From the NCBI RefSeq assembly GCF_025398315.1, contig NZ_JAODOQ010000001.1, positions 1 through 64,000 on the forward strand: a stretch of DNA of 64,000 bases. Reading direction: 5' to 3'. Within the stretch, counting starts at the first letter, position 1. The number at the start of each line of letters is the position of its first letter. Of the stretch, positions 52,181 to 61,938 are shown piece after piece. A model generated the notes under the pieces. That model searched no databases. It had not been told where the DNA came from and worked only from the letters and a program-made list of their open reading frames with translations. Made by a program: the position numbers and the translations under genes. The stretch comes from Shewanella phaeophyticola. Lineage in GTDB: Bacteria; Pseudomonadota; Gammaproteobacteria; Enterobacterales; Shewanellaceae.

Positions 52181-52914
52181 TAGTGGGTTTGCACCTCTGG
52201 TGGTGAAAATTTATAACCTACGCCCCATACTGTTTTAACTAAGTCGTGTTCGGGTGAACACTGCGATAGTTTATTGCGTAATCGATTGATATGGCTGTTT
52301 ACTGTGTGCTCGTAACCGTCGTAGTTGTAACCCCATACGGCCTCGAGTAGTTGCATCCGGCTAAAGACTTGTTGTGGGTGTTTTGCTAAAAACAACAGTA
52401 AGTCAAATTCGCGGGCGGTGAGGGTCAGTGCTTTGTTAAACGCTTTGACTTCGCGGGTACTAGAGTTAATAGTGACACTATTAAATTCAATTTGTTGGGT
52501 TTGTTCTTGCTGGGCTTTACCACGTCTTAATAATGCTTTCACGCGTGCGCGCAGTTCTAACACGCTAAAGGGTTTTACCAGGTAATCGTCGGCTCCGGCC
52601 TCAAGACCTAATACCACATCAGCTTCTGAGTCTTTAGCGGTTAATAGCATTAGCGGGACTTCCTGACCGGCTTGGCGTATTTGCTCACACAACATAATGC
52701 CGTCACCATCGGGGAGCATGCGATCCAATAAAATTAAATCGAGCTTTTTATGTTCAATAATCTGCATGGCTTGCTTTAATGTGGTGGCGTGATCAACTTG
52801 GTAGTTGAGCGCTTTGAGGTTGAGGATAAGTAATTTAGCTAGGTCTTGTTCATCTTCTACCAGCAAAATATGTTGCGGGCAAACATGGCCGTTATGTTTA
52901 ATGGTTCCATTCAT
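52180..52914 (-). CDS. OmpR-family response regulator
   Basis: The product has 244 residues. The receiver domain has ILLVEDEQDLAKLL, the phosphorylated Asp in LILLDRMLPDGDG, LLTAKD and the Lys in DDYLVKPF; the C-terminal winged helix contains LTAREFDLLLFLAKHPQQVFSRMQLLEAVWGYNYDGYEHTVNSHI. It pairs with the histidine kinase just downstream. It lies 83 bp after the lipoprotein with a spondin domain and may be co-transcribed with the two spondin genes. Confidence 0.95.
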   Translation of the reverse strand: MNGTIKHNGHVCPQHILLVEDEQDLAKLLILNLKALNYQVDHATTLKQAMQIIEHKKLDLILLDRMLPDGDGIMLCEQIRQAGQEVPLMLLTAKDSEADVVLGLEAGADDYLVKPFSVLELRARVKALLRRGKAQQEQTQQIEFNSVTINSSTREVKAFNKALTLTAREFDLLLFLAKHPQQVFSRMQLLEAVWGYNYDGYEHTVNSHINRLRNKLSQCSPEHDLVKTVWGVGYKFSPPEVQTH

Positions 52915-52997
52915 GTTGAGTTCCTCAAAGCAAATCCAGTCATTGCATTAACAACTAGACCTGCCTTGAGGCGAATAAATTTCAGTGTGGTGGAAAT

Positions 52998-53717
52998 TTA
53001 TTCAGTGCGCATAATGGTGACAGCGAGTACTGGGTTATCAAAACGGTGCGATGCATCAAGAACTGAGTCATCTAAGCCGTCATACATTGAAATCACCCCT
53101 GGGTGAATATGAACAAAGTCAACATCATCACGCGCGGTGTTAAAGCCTTCGCCGCCATCAGCAGGACCTGGCAGAGTGCCTTTGGCTTCACTGTTTGCCT
53201 CGGTGCCCGCATCGTAGGCCATAAACTTCATTGAGCTTGAGGCGTCTACTTGCATACCTGCAATGCTGTAGCTGTTTATGCCGGTAAAAGCGTCGTTAGT
53301 GTTAACTAGCATGGTCGCTAGGCTAATACTTGCAACGTCTGTTTCATCTAATGTGAGTGTGAGGGTTTCACTTGCGCCAGGCATTAATAAGCCTGCACCG
53401 TTAACGCTGCTAGTCAGCACATCTAATGCGGCGATATCTGCAGTATCGCCACCTTCGGCCATTTTCTCTATGGCTTCGCTTGCCATTTCACCAGCGTTCC
53501 ACAACATGGCATCACTAGCATGACCGGCTAAAATTACCGGAGACATGGGCTGGTTTGCGGTGAGGTTAGTGACGGTAACCGTGAAAGTTTGCATCACTGG
53601 TGCTGCTGGCGTCTCGTCAACGGTGTCATTGTCGTCATCATCACACGCTGTTAATAAGATGGTCGCTGCCAACATGGCCAGTAAACTGGGCTTTAATGTA
53701 AAGTCAGTGGGTTTCAT
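52998..53717 (-). CDS. Spondin-domain lipoprotein
   Basis: The product has 239 residues. GGAGG lies upstream of ATG 53717. The signal peptide ends in the lipobox LLTAC-DDDDND, an acidic +2 region. The mature part has the spondin_N pattern: FTVTVTNLTANQPMSPVILAGH near the start, FTGINSY in the middle, DAGTEANSE and HIHPGVISM near the end. Bacterial spondin-domain proteins are poorly known. It is 38% or so alike by eye in motif order to the next gene upstream, so the two arose by duplication. Confidence 0.82.
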   Translation of the reverse strand: MKPTDFTLKPSLLAMLAATILLTACDDDDNDTVDETPAAPVMQTFTVTVTNLTANQPMSPVILAGHASDAMLWNAGEMASEAIEKMAEGGDTADIAALDVLTSSVNGAGLLMPGASETLTLTLDETDVASISLATMLVNTNDAFTGINSYSIAGMQVDASSSMKFMAYDAGTEANSEAKGTLPGPADGGEGFNTARDDVDFVHIHPGVISMYDGLDDSVLDASHRFDNPVLAVTIMRTE

Positions 53718-53728
53718 GGGCTACCTCC

Positions 53729-54430
53729 TTATTTTACTGTTACCACAACTTTGGCAACAGGGTTCAACCAGCGGTGTACGCGGCTGTCTAGGTCACTCAT
53801 ACCACCAGCAGGATTCATGTCTCCTAGTACGCCAGGGTGAGTATGTACGTTGCTGTTATCAGAACTGTCCATTACGCCTGTACCGTTAGCTCCACCATCG
53901 CCGCCAGGTGCAGCAGGAATACCCGGTACTCCAGACATGCCACCACCATTAATGATTTCATCATTGACTTCGGTGCCAGCATCATACGCATTAACGTACA
54001 TAGTATAAGTGCCCGCTTCTGTTGGGATTTCCCAGCTATCTAACCCAACAAAAGCATCGTTGGTTGGCAATACCATGGCTACAATCGATAAATGGGTGTT
54101 ATCGCCAGTATCAAGCATCACTTCGCTGACACTCATGCCTGCGGCTAGTAAGCCCATTGCGGGGTTGGCTGATGTGACGCCAGCATTACCTGTTACAGCA
54201 GCATCTAAATCGGCAATATCGCCACCCTCAGCCATTTTTTGTAAAGCTGCCGAGGCTTCAGTACCTACTTGAAACAGGTGGCTGTCAGCGTCGTGAGCTG
54301 CGATCAAAAGAGGGGTAAAGTGATTTCCGTGGGTTAAATTGGTCACGCTAACTTCAATATCTGCAGCTAAAGTTGGAAGGCTAAATAATCCAGCAGCCAT
54401 AAGACTTGCAGTCACTAATGTACGTTTCAT
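53729..54430 (-). CDS. Exported spondin-domain protein
   Basis: The product has 233 residues from ATG 54430 with AAGGAG upstream; the frame extends to 54457 without a signal. The signal peptide (TLVTASLMAAGLFSLPTLAAD) has no lipobox Cys. The mature part follows the spondin_N order: VTNLTHGNHFTPLLIAAHDA, NDAFVGLDSWEIP, NAYDAGTEVNDE and NVHTHPGVLGD, where the H-x-H-P-G motif might bind a metal. A Gly/Pro/Ala-rich loop (GIPAAPGGDGGANG) is inserted before it. First gene of the spondin-spondin-regulator-kinase run; 11 bp separate the two spondin genes. Confidence 0.84.
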   Translation of the reverse strand: MKRTLVTASLMAAGLFSLPTLAADIEVSVTNLTHGNHFTPLLIAAHDADSHLFQVGTEASAALQKMAEGGDIADLDAAVTGNAGVTSANPAMGLLAAGMSVSEVMLDTGDNTHLSIVAMVLPTNDAFVGLDSWEIPTEAGTYTMYVNAYDAGTEVNDEIINGGGMSGVPGIPAAPGGDGGANGTGVMDSSDNSNVHTHPGVLGDMNPAGGMSDLDSRVHRWLNPVAKVVVTVK

Positions 54431-54577
54431 AACCGAGCTCCTTTTGTTTAATTGCATTCAGTATGCGTTAGGAGTTTCACCAGGTTATTGCCAAATTATC
54501 ACAAAAGTTTAACATCGTAGCGGCTTGATAAAAGCGTGTGATAAAGTGTGCTTAAACAACTAAAAATAGTAGATATG

Positions 54578-55129
54578 ATGATTAGAGAATTGACCCACGC
54601 TGACTTTGACACAGTGATTGCTTTAGGCGAAGAGGTTCACGGCAGTGGTTATATGGACCTTGCTGAATTAACGGCGATTTATCACAAAGGCATTAAAAAT
54701 GGCATAAATGCCAATTTTGTCGCAATTGAAAACGATCAGCTTATTGGTTTTAGATTAACCTATGCCGCTGGGCAATGGCCGCAAGATCAATGGTGCACGG
54801 TAGACAAGTGGGGTGTTGCATTTGAGGATGTGTGTTATTTCAAGTCAAACACCATTGCCGAATCTGCCCGTGGTAAAGGGCTTGGTGGGCAATTATTAGC
54901 AGCATCCAAAGCGGCGGTTATTGCCCAAGGCGCTAAAGCGGGAGTGAGCCATTTATGGCAACAAAGCCCTAATAATGCAGCGGTACGTTATTTTACCAAA
55001 GCCGGGGGCGTGTTAATTGCCGAGCACCCACAACGCTGGCACCAGCGTTACATGGGGGAAGAGTATATTTGCGTCATTTGCGATCACGACTGCCACTGTG
55101 TCGCCTGTGAAATGCTGTTAACGTTCTAG
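54578..55129 (+). CDS. GNAT acetyltransferase with Cys-rich C-terminal tail
   Basis: The product has 183 residues from ATG 54578 (MIRELTHADFDTVI); GTG 54548 and ATG 54575 are alternatives with no better ribosome-binding site. The acetyl-CoA binding loop is ARGKGLGGQLLAASK, followed by NNAAVRYFTKAGG. The last 20 residues contain CVICDHDCHCVACEM, five Cys and two His, not usual for GNAT enzymes and suggestive of a bound metal or disulfide. Followed after 35 bp by an FAD oxidoreductase, probably in one operon. Confidence 0.78.
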   Translation: MIRELTHADFDTVIALGEEVHGSGYMDLAELTAIYHKGIKNGINANFVAIENDQLIGFRLTYAAGQWPQDQWCTVDKWGVAFEDVCYFKSNTIAESARGKGLGGQLLAASKAAVIAQGAKAGVSHLWQQSPNNAAVRYFTKAGGVLIAEHPQRWHQRYMGEEYICVICDHDCHCVACEMLLTF

Positions 55130-55164
55130 TCTCGCTTAACCATTACAATAAGAAGAATAACATT

Positions 55165-56505
55165 ATGTATGATCCACTGGTTAACGCTCATCCTAACAAT
55201 CAACCTTTTGCGCCAAGCTATTGGGCGACGACACAGGCATTGGGTGCTGCAACAGCACCATTGTCGGGTCGGCAGCATACTGATGTTGCGATTATTGGCG
55301 GCGGCTATACTGGGCTGTTAACTGCGTATTATTTGGCCAGTGAGTTTAATATTGATTGTCATGTGTTGGAGGCCAATCAAGTCGGATTTGGTGCCAGCGC
55401 TCGAAATGCTGGTTTTGTATTAAAAGGCTCTGGTCGTTTAGGGTATGCCGCCATGACCAAGCGTTGGGATTTAGCCACAACCAAAGGTATTTATAATGAA
55501 TTTACCCAAGCTGTTGCTAGGGTTGATGGATTAATTAAACAGCACAATATTGCCTGTGAGCCACAAGAAGCGGGTTACTTAAAAGTGGCGCATAATCCCA
55601 AAGCGCTCGTTACACTGCAAAATGCGGCTCAGTATATTCAACAACACCTTGCTGATGGCCAAGACAGCGGCGCCGAGTTTATTAATAGCGGCGATTTTAG
55701 ATCTCAATATTTAGATCATCACCAAACCTATGGAGCTTTGCGCTTAAAAGATGGTTTTGGCCTTAACCCGCTTAAATTATTGCTCGGTTATAAGGACATG
55801 CTCCAGGCGCAAGGGGTGACGATTTCTGAGCAATCATGTGTGTTAGAGTGGATTGAAGAGGGCGCTAAGCATCGTTTAATCACCGCCAATGGTGAGTTGA
55901 TTGCCAATAAGGTGATTATGGCGGGCAATGCCTATACGCCTAAACAATGTAATCAGCGTGTTGACGATAAATTTTTGCCGATATTAAGCAATGTGATTGT
56001 TACCGAGCCGCTCACTCCGCAAGAACGGGCAAAGGCTGGATTGCATACTCACCAAGTCACCATGGACACGCGTATTTTAAAATACTATTACCGTTTACTG
56101 CCCGACAACCGTTTATTGTTTGGTGGCCGTGGTGCTGTGTGGGGGAAAGATGCGGCTAATCCTGTATATGCTGAGCGCTTAAAAATAGCATTAAACAAGT
56201 GCTTCCCAAGTTTAACTAATAAAGCGATTGCCTATAACTGGACTGGTTGGATTGCTGCTGCGATGGACGATATGCCTCATGTGTATAGCAAGGAAGGAGT
56301 AGGATACAGCCTTGGGTATTGCGGTGCGGGTGTGTCGTTTAGCAGTCAAGCTGCGTACCGGTTAGCACAAAGCATTGCGGGTGAAGCCTTGCCCAATCTG
56401 CCTTTATATCAGCAAGCGTTACCGAAATTCCCCTTTACCCAAGCAATACGCCTTGGGCAATGGGGTTATTATCATTATGGTTGGTTAAAAGACCGCTTTG
56501 GTTAA
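55165..56505 (+). CDS. DadA/PuuB-type FAD-dependent amine oxidoreductase
   Basis: The product has 446 residues. An N-terminal extension (PLVNAHPNNQPFAPSYWATT, typical for the PuuB/OrdL group) precedes the FAD motif DVAIIGGGYTGLLTAYYLA; GASARNAGFVLKGSGR and the C-terminal GYSLGYCGAGVSFSSQAAYRLA are family signatures. Relatives oxidise gamma-glutamylputrescine, sarcosine or D-amino acids; the substrate here is unknown. It follows the GNAT gene and converges with nhaC. Confidence 0.85.
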   Translation: MYDPLVNAHPNNQPFAPSYWATTQALGAATAPLSGRQHTDVAIIGGGYTGLLTAYYLASEFNIDCHVLEANQVGFGASARNAGFVLKGSGRLGYAAMTKRWDLATTKGIYNEFTQAVARVDGLIKQHNIACEPQEAGYLKVAHNPKALVTLQNAAQYIQQHLADGQDSGAEFINSGDFRSQYLDHHQTYGALRLKDGFGLNPLKLLLGYKDMLQAQGVTISEQSCVLEWIEEGAKHRLITANGELIANKVIMAGNAYTPKQCNQRVDDKFLPILSNVIVTEPLTPQERAKAGLHTHQVTMDTRILKYYYRLLPDNRLLFGGRGAVWGKDAANPVYAERLKIALNKCFPSLTNKAIAYNWTGWIAAAMDDMPHVYSKEGVGYSLGYCGAGVSFSSQAAYRLAQSIAGEALPNLPLYQQALPKFPFTQAIRLGQWGYYHYGWLKDRFG

Positions 56506-56538
56506 CTGTTCATTTTGCCTTGTATGTTGCTTTGTCGA

Positions 56539-58038
56539 TTAACCGACGACTTCGCCAGTGCTTATTTTGGTTTCGTCCAATGGCTCAATTTTGACATTAA
56601 AATAAGCATAAGTGGCACTCACAAATGGGCATACCAAATTAAAGAAGGCGTATGGCAGGTAGGCAATGGTTGCCACACCTAAGGTGCTGGCCATAAATGC
56701 ACCACAGGTGTTCCATGGCACTAGCGGGCTGGTGACGGTTGCCGAGTCTTCAAGCGAACGACTTAAATTTACCGCAGCCAATTTACGGCGAGTGTATTCT
56801 ACTTTTAGCATTCGCCCTGGCAGAACAATAGCAATGTATTGGTCGGCGGTAATAATATTCGCGCCAATACACACGCCGATAGTGGTAATGATTAAGCTGG
56901 TGGTGCCAGTGACTACGGTGAGAATACTTTCTAAAATACGACTTAGCAGGCCAGTCACTTCCATTACGCCGCCAAATGCCATGGCGCATAAAATTAACCA
57001 CACTGTGGTCACCATGCTGCTCATGCCGCCACGGCTTAACAAACTGTCTAATACAACATCGCCGGTGTTAGCGACATAACCGTCAAACATGGCAATCCAT
57101 AAGCCTTTAACTAACGCCACGATCGGCACTAAGGTATCGTCGTGGACAAAAGCGATAACGTTATCAAACTGAAATAGTGCCGCGCATGCCGCCCCGGCCA
57201 ACGTGCCTAATATGACCGTGGGAAATGCAGGCATTCTGCGGTTAGCCAAATACAGCACCACTAATAATGGGATGAGTAAATGCAGCCCGGGGCTGTAGGT
57301 TTTGTCTAATAGCGCTAGCGTGTCAGTCAGTTGGTTTTCAATTGGGGTGGCGTCTGCGGTTAAGCCTAAAAAGGTAAAGCCAATCAGAGCAATAATGATA
57401 CTTGGTACTGTGGTCCAGGTCATGTGGCGAATATGACTAAAAATATCGGTGCCAGCAACTGCAGGGGCAAGATTTGTGGTGTCAGACATGGGCGACATTT
57501 TGTCGCCAAAATAGGCGCCACTGATGATAGCACCAGCAGTAATGTTCACATCTAATCCCATTGCCGACGAAATACCCACTAATGCGATACCGAGCGTACC
57601 GGCAACAGTCCAAGAACTGCCAATACTTAACGCCACTACCGCGCACAATAAACAACATGCGGTGTAAAAGTAATCGGGATTAAGAATTTGCATGCCATAG
57701 TAAATCATTGTTGGCACAGTGCCGGCTAAAATCCAGGTACCAATGAGCGAGCCCACGCTAAACAAAATTAATAATGCGCCAGTGGCAACACCAATGCTTT
57801 TAATAATGCCGCGTTCCATTTGGTTCCAGCTATAGCCATTTTTATAACCGATGATCATCGCAATACATGCGGCTAACACTAATGCTATTTGGTTGGCGCC
57901 CGATGAGCTGTCTGATGAAAACAGATATACCGCAGCACCAAGCATAATAACGAGCGCGAAAACAGGAATAAGTGCATCGAGTAGTGTGGGTTGCTTATGG
58001 TTGGAGGGTGACGGTTTTGAAGACGCGGCTTGAGACAT
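56539..58038 (-). CDS. nhaC: NhaC-family Na+/H+ antiporter
   Basis: The product has 499 residues and about 11-12 hydrophobic helices. GIALVGISSAMGLDVNITAGAIISGAYFGDKMSPMSDTTNLAPAV contains the conserved FGDKMSPLSDTTNLAPA core (shown here in part) of NhaC, and PLVPWNTCGAFMASTLGV is the second family signature. It exchanges Na+ (or organic anion/Na+) for H+ at the inner membrane; some relatives are malate/lactate antiporters (MleN), so the substrate is not certain. The frame is intact. Confidence 0.9.
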   Translation of the reverse strand: MSQAASSKPSPSNHKQPTLLDALIPVFALVIMLGAAVYLFSSDSSSGANQIALVLAACIAMIIGYKNGYSWNQMERGIIKSIGVATGALLILFSVGSLIGTWILAGTVPTMIYYGMQILNPDYFYTACCLLCAVVALSIGSSWTVAGTLGIALVGISSAMGLDVNITAGAIISGAYFGDKMSPMSDTTNLAPAVAGTDIFSHIRHMTWTTVPSIIIALIGFTFLGLTADATPIENQLTDTLALLDKTYSPGLHLLIPLLVVLYLANRRMPAFPTVILGTLAGAACAALFQFDNVIAFVHDDTLVPIVALVKGLWIAMFDGYVANTGDVVLDSLLSRGGMSSMVTTVWLILCAMAFGGVMEVTGLLSRILESILTVVTGTTSLIITTIGVCIGANIITADQYIAIVLPGRMLKVEYTRRKLAAVNLSRSLEDSATVTSPLVPWNTCGAFMASTLGVATIAYLPYAFFNLVCPFVSATYAYFNVKIEPLDETKISTGEVVG

Positions 58039-58381
58039 ACGATTTCCTTTATAATTATTATTTTGACCAATATCTCATTCGTGTGAGCTGGTTTAATGTT
58101 TTTTAATAACTTGGTAACGAATTTGTAACAGGTCGTATCCTGACAAAAAAAGGCCAATAAGTCGAATATTGTTATCGCGATCAAATGATTTGAATGAATG
58201 GCATTAAGTGGCGTTGTGCTTGGTTTGGTTAAATGTACTGATATTGATTGGTCGCTCGCATAAGCATCCGCTAAGGGTATATGGTGGAACCAGTGATACC
58301 CTTGCTAGGATCTCTCACTTTACTCAGTCGGATGAACGATGTGAGTGCGCGATATGAGATATGATTGCACGATATGAGTAA
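58039..58381. other. Gene-free interval upstream of nhaC
   Basis: About 340 bp. The part next to nhaC should hold its promoter. A direct repeat (CGATATGAG, at about 58350 and 58371) lies near the end of the small gene at 58382. No RNA gene or long repeat was recognised. Confidence 0.35.
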
Positions 58382-58606
58382 CTACTTGGGGTTATTAAGG
58401 TGGTTAACTATGGCGGTTTCAGCTGCCTCTTTATTGGTTTTACCTTTCGCAGGAGCAATCCCAGTCATCGCGCTATGGCCAGTGATATCTTCAGCAATAT
58501 GTAACCAATCAGGATGCCAATAAAAAGTGGCACCTTCTAATGTATTCCAACCATGCACGCCTGATTTTTCCCCTTTGTAAATAAGGTCTTTGATAGAGTA
58601 TGACAT
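58382..58606 (-). CDS. Small conserved hypothetical protein
   Basis: The product has 74 residues from ATG 58606, which has GGAGG 6 bp upstream; the frame is open further to 58651. The sequence is soluble and Trp/His-containing: KSGVHGWNTLEGATFYWHPDWLH, then an Ala/Lys-rich helix NKEAAETAIVNHLNN. No domain was recognised. A near-perfect CRP site lies 109 bp upstream, so expression probably depends on cAMP-CRP. The strong ribosome-binding site supports a real gene. Confidence 0.7.
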   Translation of the reverse strand: MSYSIKDLIYKGEKSGVHGWNTLEGATFYWHPDWLHIAEDITGHSAMTGIAPAKGKTNKEAAETAIVNHLNNPK

Positions 58607-58714
58607 TGTGTCCTCCAAAAATGATTTATAGGCCTTGGCAATGTTCAACAATCAGATTGATAAACATTATCCAATTCGTTTTATATTAGGGTGCACCTCA
58701 TACAGTATTAAATT

Positions 58715-58730
58715 TGTGATCTAGATCACG
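58715..58730. promoter_or_regulatory. Near-consensus CRP site upstream of the small gene at 58382-58606
   Basis: TGTGATCTAGATCACG differs from the ideal palindrome TGTGATCTAGATCACA only at the last base. The gene-free stretch 58607-58892 has purD terminating on the other side, so the only start it can serve is that of the minus-strand small gene. Confidence 0.75.
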
Positions 58731-58896
58731 CAAGGTGGTGTTTATGAACAAGGTGAATGATATTTAACCTTTGACGTTAATTGAAATATCAACCTTGCAG
58801 ATCAGTCTTGGTTGGGACGTTAAGATCATAATACAAAAGTGTTTTAGTATTTATTCGGTTCACATGGAATTAAAGAGAGTTTATGGTCGTATAAAT

Positions 58897-58934
58897 AAAT
58901 ACTCCCTGCGATGTAGCCATCGAAGGGAGTATTT
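58897..58934 (-). terminator. Intrinsic terminator after purD
   Basis: An outer stem AAATACTCCCT/AGGGAGTATTT contains an inner CGATG-tagc-CATCG hairpin. It lies 26 bp beyond the purD stop. Confidence 0.85.
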
Positions 58935-58959
58935 TATGCTAACAAAATAAGCGAATTAT

Positions 58960-60262
58960 TTACGCTTTACCTTGCTCACGTGCAATGGCGCGGTAAGCAA
59001 TATCGGTACGGAAATAAACGTCATCCCAATGGATGGCATCCACTAAAGCGTAAGCTGCTTGTTGGGCTTCAGTTACCGTGTTACCTAATGCGGTAGCACA
59101 TAATACACGGCCGCCATTTGTCACAACGTGGCCGTCTTTCATCTCGGTGCCGGCATGGAACACTTTGCCGTTTACATCGCCAAGGGTTAAGCCGTCAATC
59201 ACATCGCCTTTATTGTAGGTATCTGGATAACCGCCTGCGGCCATCACCACACCTACGGCTGCACGTGAGTCAAACTCTGCGGTGACTTTGTCTAATTCAC
59301 CACGAGTTGCAGCAAGACAAAGCTCAACAATGTCAGACTGTAAACGCATCATGATTGGCTGGGTTTCTGGGTCGCCAAAGCGGCAGTTGTATTCAAGTAC
59401 TTTAGCGCTGCCATCTGGTGCAATCATTAAACCTGCGTACAAAAAGCCGGTGTAAACGTTGCCTTCAGCTGCCATGCCATCAACGGTTGGGCGGATAACA
59501 TTGGCTATCGTCCAGTCGTGCACCGTTTGCGTTACAACCGGCGCAGGAGAGTATGCACCCATGCCGCCAGTGTTAGAGCCGTAATCGCCATTGTCGCGGG
59601 CTTTATGGTCTTGGCTGGTGGCCATGGCAAGAATGTTTTTGCCGTCAACCATTACGATAAAGCTGGCTTCTTCGCCTTTTAAAAACTCTTCAATAACCAC
59701 GCGTGAACCCGCATCGCCAAATTTATTACCGGCAAGCATGTCATCAATAGCGGCATCGGCCTGGACTTGATCGGCGGCGATAATCACGCCTTTACCGGCA
59801 GCTAATCCATCGGCTTTAATCACGACAGGAAAGCCCGTTTTAGCCGTTAATGCTGCCGCATAAGCTTTAGCTGGTGCAATCTCAGTGAAGTTTGAGTAGT
59901 CAGCCGTTGGAATATTGTGTCGTGCTAAAAAGTCTTTAGTGAAGGCTTTTGACGATTCAAGCTGTGCTGCGCCTTTTGTTGTAGTCAAAAATAGGTAAAC
60001 TGGCAGCATTAAAAGCATCGACAACGCCTAATGACAATGGCACTTCAGGGCCGACAATGGTTAGTTCAATCTTGTTGTCTTGAGCAAACTTAACTAAATC
60101 TGCGATAGCTTCAACTTGAATAGCCACGTTTTGTAATTTTGGCTCTAAAGAGGTTCCTGCATTACCAGGTGCAACAAACACTTTTGTGACTTGCGCAGAC
60201 TGAGCAGCTTTCCAAGCTAATGCATGTTCACGACCGCCGCCACCAATGATAAGTACCTGCAT
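58960..60262 (-). CDS. purD: Phosphoribosylamine-glycine ligase (one frame lesion)
   Basis: PurD joins glycine to phosphoribosylamine, step 2 of purine synthesis. MQVLIIGGGGREHALAWK, the ATP-grasp part with VVIKADGLAAGKGVI and EEFLKGEEASFIVMVDG, and EYNCRFGDPETQ are diagnostic. The frame breaks at 59981-59987, where the family reads LPIFGPTKGAAQLESSKAF: minus-strand GACTACA stands in place of a six-base Gly-Pro codon pair. Raw pieces end at 59957 and start at 60024. Restored length is 433 residues. It follows purH with an intrinsic terminator in between. Confidence 0.96.
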
Positions 60263-60308
60263 TTTTAATCACCCTTTTCATAAATTAAATAATATGATTC
60301 TTTAAACG

Positions 60309-60334
60309 AAAAAAGCAGCCAAAGAAGGCTGCTT
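60309..60334 (-). terminator. Intrinsic terminator between purH and purD
   Basis: AAGCAGCC/GGCTGCTT pair around AAAGAA, followed on the minus strand by six T. It lies 14 bp beyond the purH stop and 47 bp before the purD ATG, so it should reduce purD transcription relative to purH unless purD has its own promoter. Confidence 0.8.
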
Positions 60335-60348
60335 GTCTCAAGTGGAAT

Positions 60349-61938
60349 TTAGTGGCGGAAGTGACGCATGCCAGTAAATACCATGGCCATACCGTGCTCA
60401 TCTGCCGCGGCAATGATTTCTTCATCGCGAATAGAGCCACCTGGCTGGATGATACAGCTAATACCCGCAGCAGCGGCAGCGTCGATACCGTCGCGGAATG
60501 GGAAGAAAGCGTCAGACGCCATCACTGAGTTTTCAACCACTAGACCTTCATCAGCCGCTTTAATACCTGCAATTTTAGCTGAGTAAACGCGACTCATTTG
60601 GCCAGCACCGACACCGATTGTCATGCCGTCTTTGGCGTACACAATGGCGTTAGATTTAACAAACTTAGCTACTTTCCAGCAGAACATTAGGTCTTTTAAT
60701 TCATCTGCCGTTGGCTGGCGCTTAGACACGACTTTAACGTCGTCTAGGTTTACCATGCCTTGATCGCGGTCTTGCACTAACAAGCCACCATTAACGCGTT
60801 TGTAATCAAGCGTTGTGGTTTTGCTATTCCACTGCCCACACTCAAGTAAACGCACGTTAGCTTTAGCTGCAACAATATCGCGTGCTTCTTGGCTAACCGT
60901 TGGTGCGATGATGACTTCAACAAATTGACGGTCAACAATAGCTTGCGCCGTTTGTGCATCTAACTCCTGATTAAAGGCAATAATGCCACCAAATGCTGAT
61001 GTTGGGTCGGTTTTAAAGGCGCGGTCATAGGCTTCTAATAAGTTAGCGCCTAATGCTACACCGCAAGGGTTAGCGTGTTTAACGATAACGCAGGCTGAGC
61101 CTTCAAACTCTTTAACGCATTCTAGTGCAGCGTCAGTGTCAGCGATATTGTTGTAAGACAGAGCTTTGCCTTGTAACTGAATCGCGCTGGCAACTGAAGC
61201 TTCATCAATTTGGGTATCAACATAAAATGCGGCTTTTTGATGACTGTTTTCACCGTAGCGTAAATCTTGCTTTTTAATGAACTGAGAATTAAACGTACGT
61301 GGGAATGTAGAATCGTCGTGGCACTCATCGCTGCTGTGCGCTGGCACCATAGTACCGAAATAATTGGCGATCATGCCGTCGTAGGCAGCGGTATGTTCAA
61401 AGGCCGCAATGGCAAGGTCAAAGCGAGTTTCTAGCGTAGTGCTGCCATTGTTGGCTTGCATCTCAGCAATCACGCGACCGTAGTCTTTTGCGTTAACCAC
61501 AATGGTGGTGTCTTTGTGGTTTTTGGCGGTTGAGCGCACCATGGTTGAGCCGCCAATGTCGATATTCTCAACCGCATCGGCCAAGGTGCAACCTGGCTTA
61601 GCCACCGTTTCAGCAAATGGGTATAAGTTAACAGCCACTAAATCGATAGGGTTAATGGCGTTTTGCTCCATTACCACTTCGTCAATGCCGCGACGGGCTA
61701 AAATGCCGCCATGAATTTTAGGGTGCAGGGTTTTAACACGACCATCCATAATCTCTGGGTGACCAGTGTAGTCAGAAACTTCAATTACCGGGATATTATT
61801 GTCTGCAAGTAACTTTGCAGTACCGCCCGTTGATAAGAGTTCAACACCTTGTGCATGCAGCGCTTGTGCAAACTCAAGGATTCCAGTTTTATCTGATACG
61901 CTTAATAGCGCGCGACGAATTGGTCTGACATTATTCAT
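60349..61938 (-). CDS. purH: Bifunctional AICAR transformylase / IMP cyclohydrolase
   Basis: The product has 529 residues and catalyses the last two steps of IMP synthesis. The N-terminal cyclohydrolase (MGS-like) domain has [28 protein letters not shown] and [17 protein letters not shown]; the transformylase domain has [41 protein letters not shown] and [12 protein letters not shown]. In relatives the position after GEN is normally Pro; here it is Ser. The frame is intact and the length normal (E. coli 529). Confidence 0.98.
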   Translation of the reverse strand: MNNVRPIRRALLSVSDKTGILEFAQALHAQGVELLSTGGTAKLLADNNIPVIEVSDYTGHPEIMDGRVKTLHPKIHGGILARRGIDEVVMEQNAINPIDLVAVNLYPFAETVAKPGCTLADAVENIDIGGSTMVRSTAKNHKDTTIVVNAKDYGRVIAEMQANNGSTTLETRFDLAIAAFEHTAAYDGMIANYFGTMVPAHSSDECHDDSTFPRTFNSQFIKKQDLRYGENSHQKAAFYVDTQIDEASVASAIQLQGKALSYNNIADTDAALECVKEFEGSACVIVKHANPCGVALGANLLEAYDRAFKTDPTSAFGGIIAFNQELDAQTAQAIVDRQFVEVIIAPTVSQEARDIVAAKANVRLLECGQWNSKTTTLDYKRVNGGLLVQDRDQGMVNLDDVKVVSKRQPTADELKDLMFCWKVAKFVKSNAIVYAKDGMTIGVGAGQMSRVYSAKIAGIKAADEGLVVENSVMASDAFFPFRDGIDAAAAAGISCIIQPGGSIRDEEIIAAADEHGMAMVFTGMRHFRH

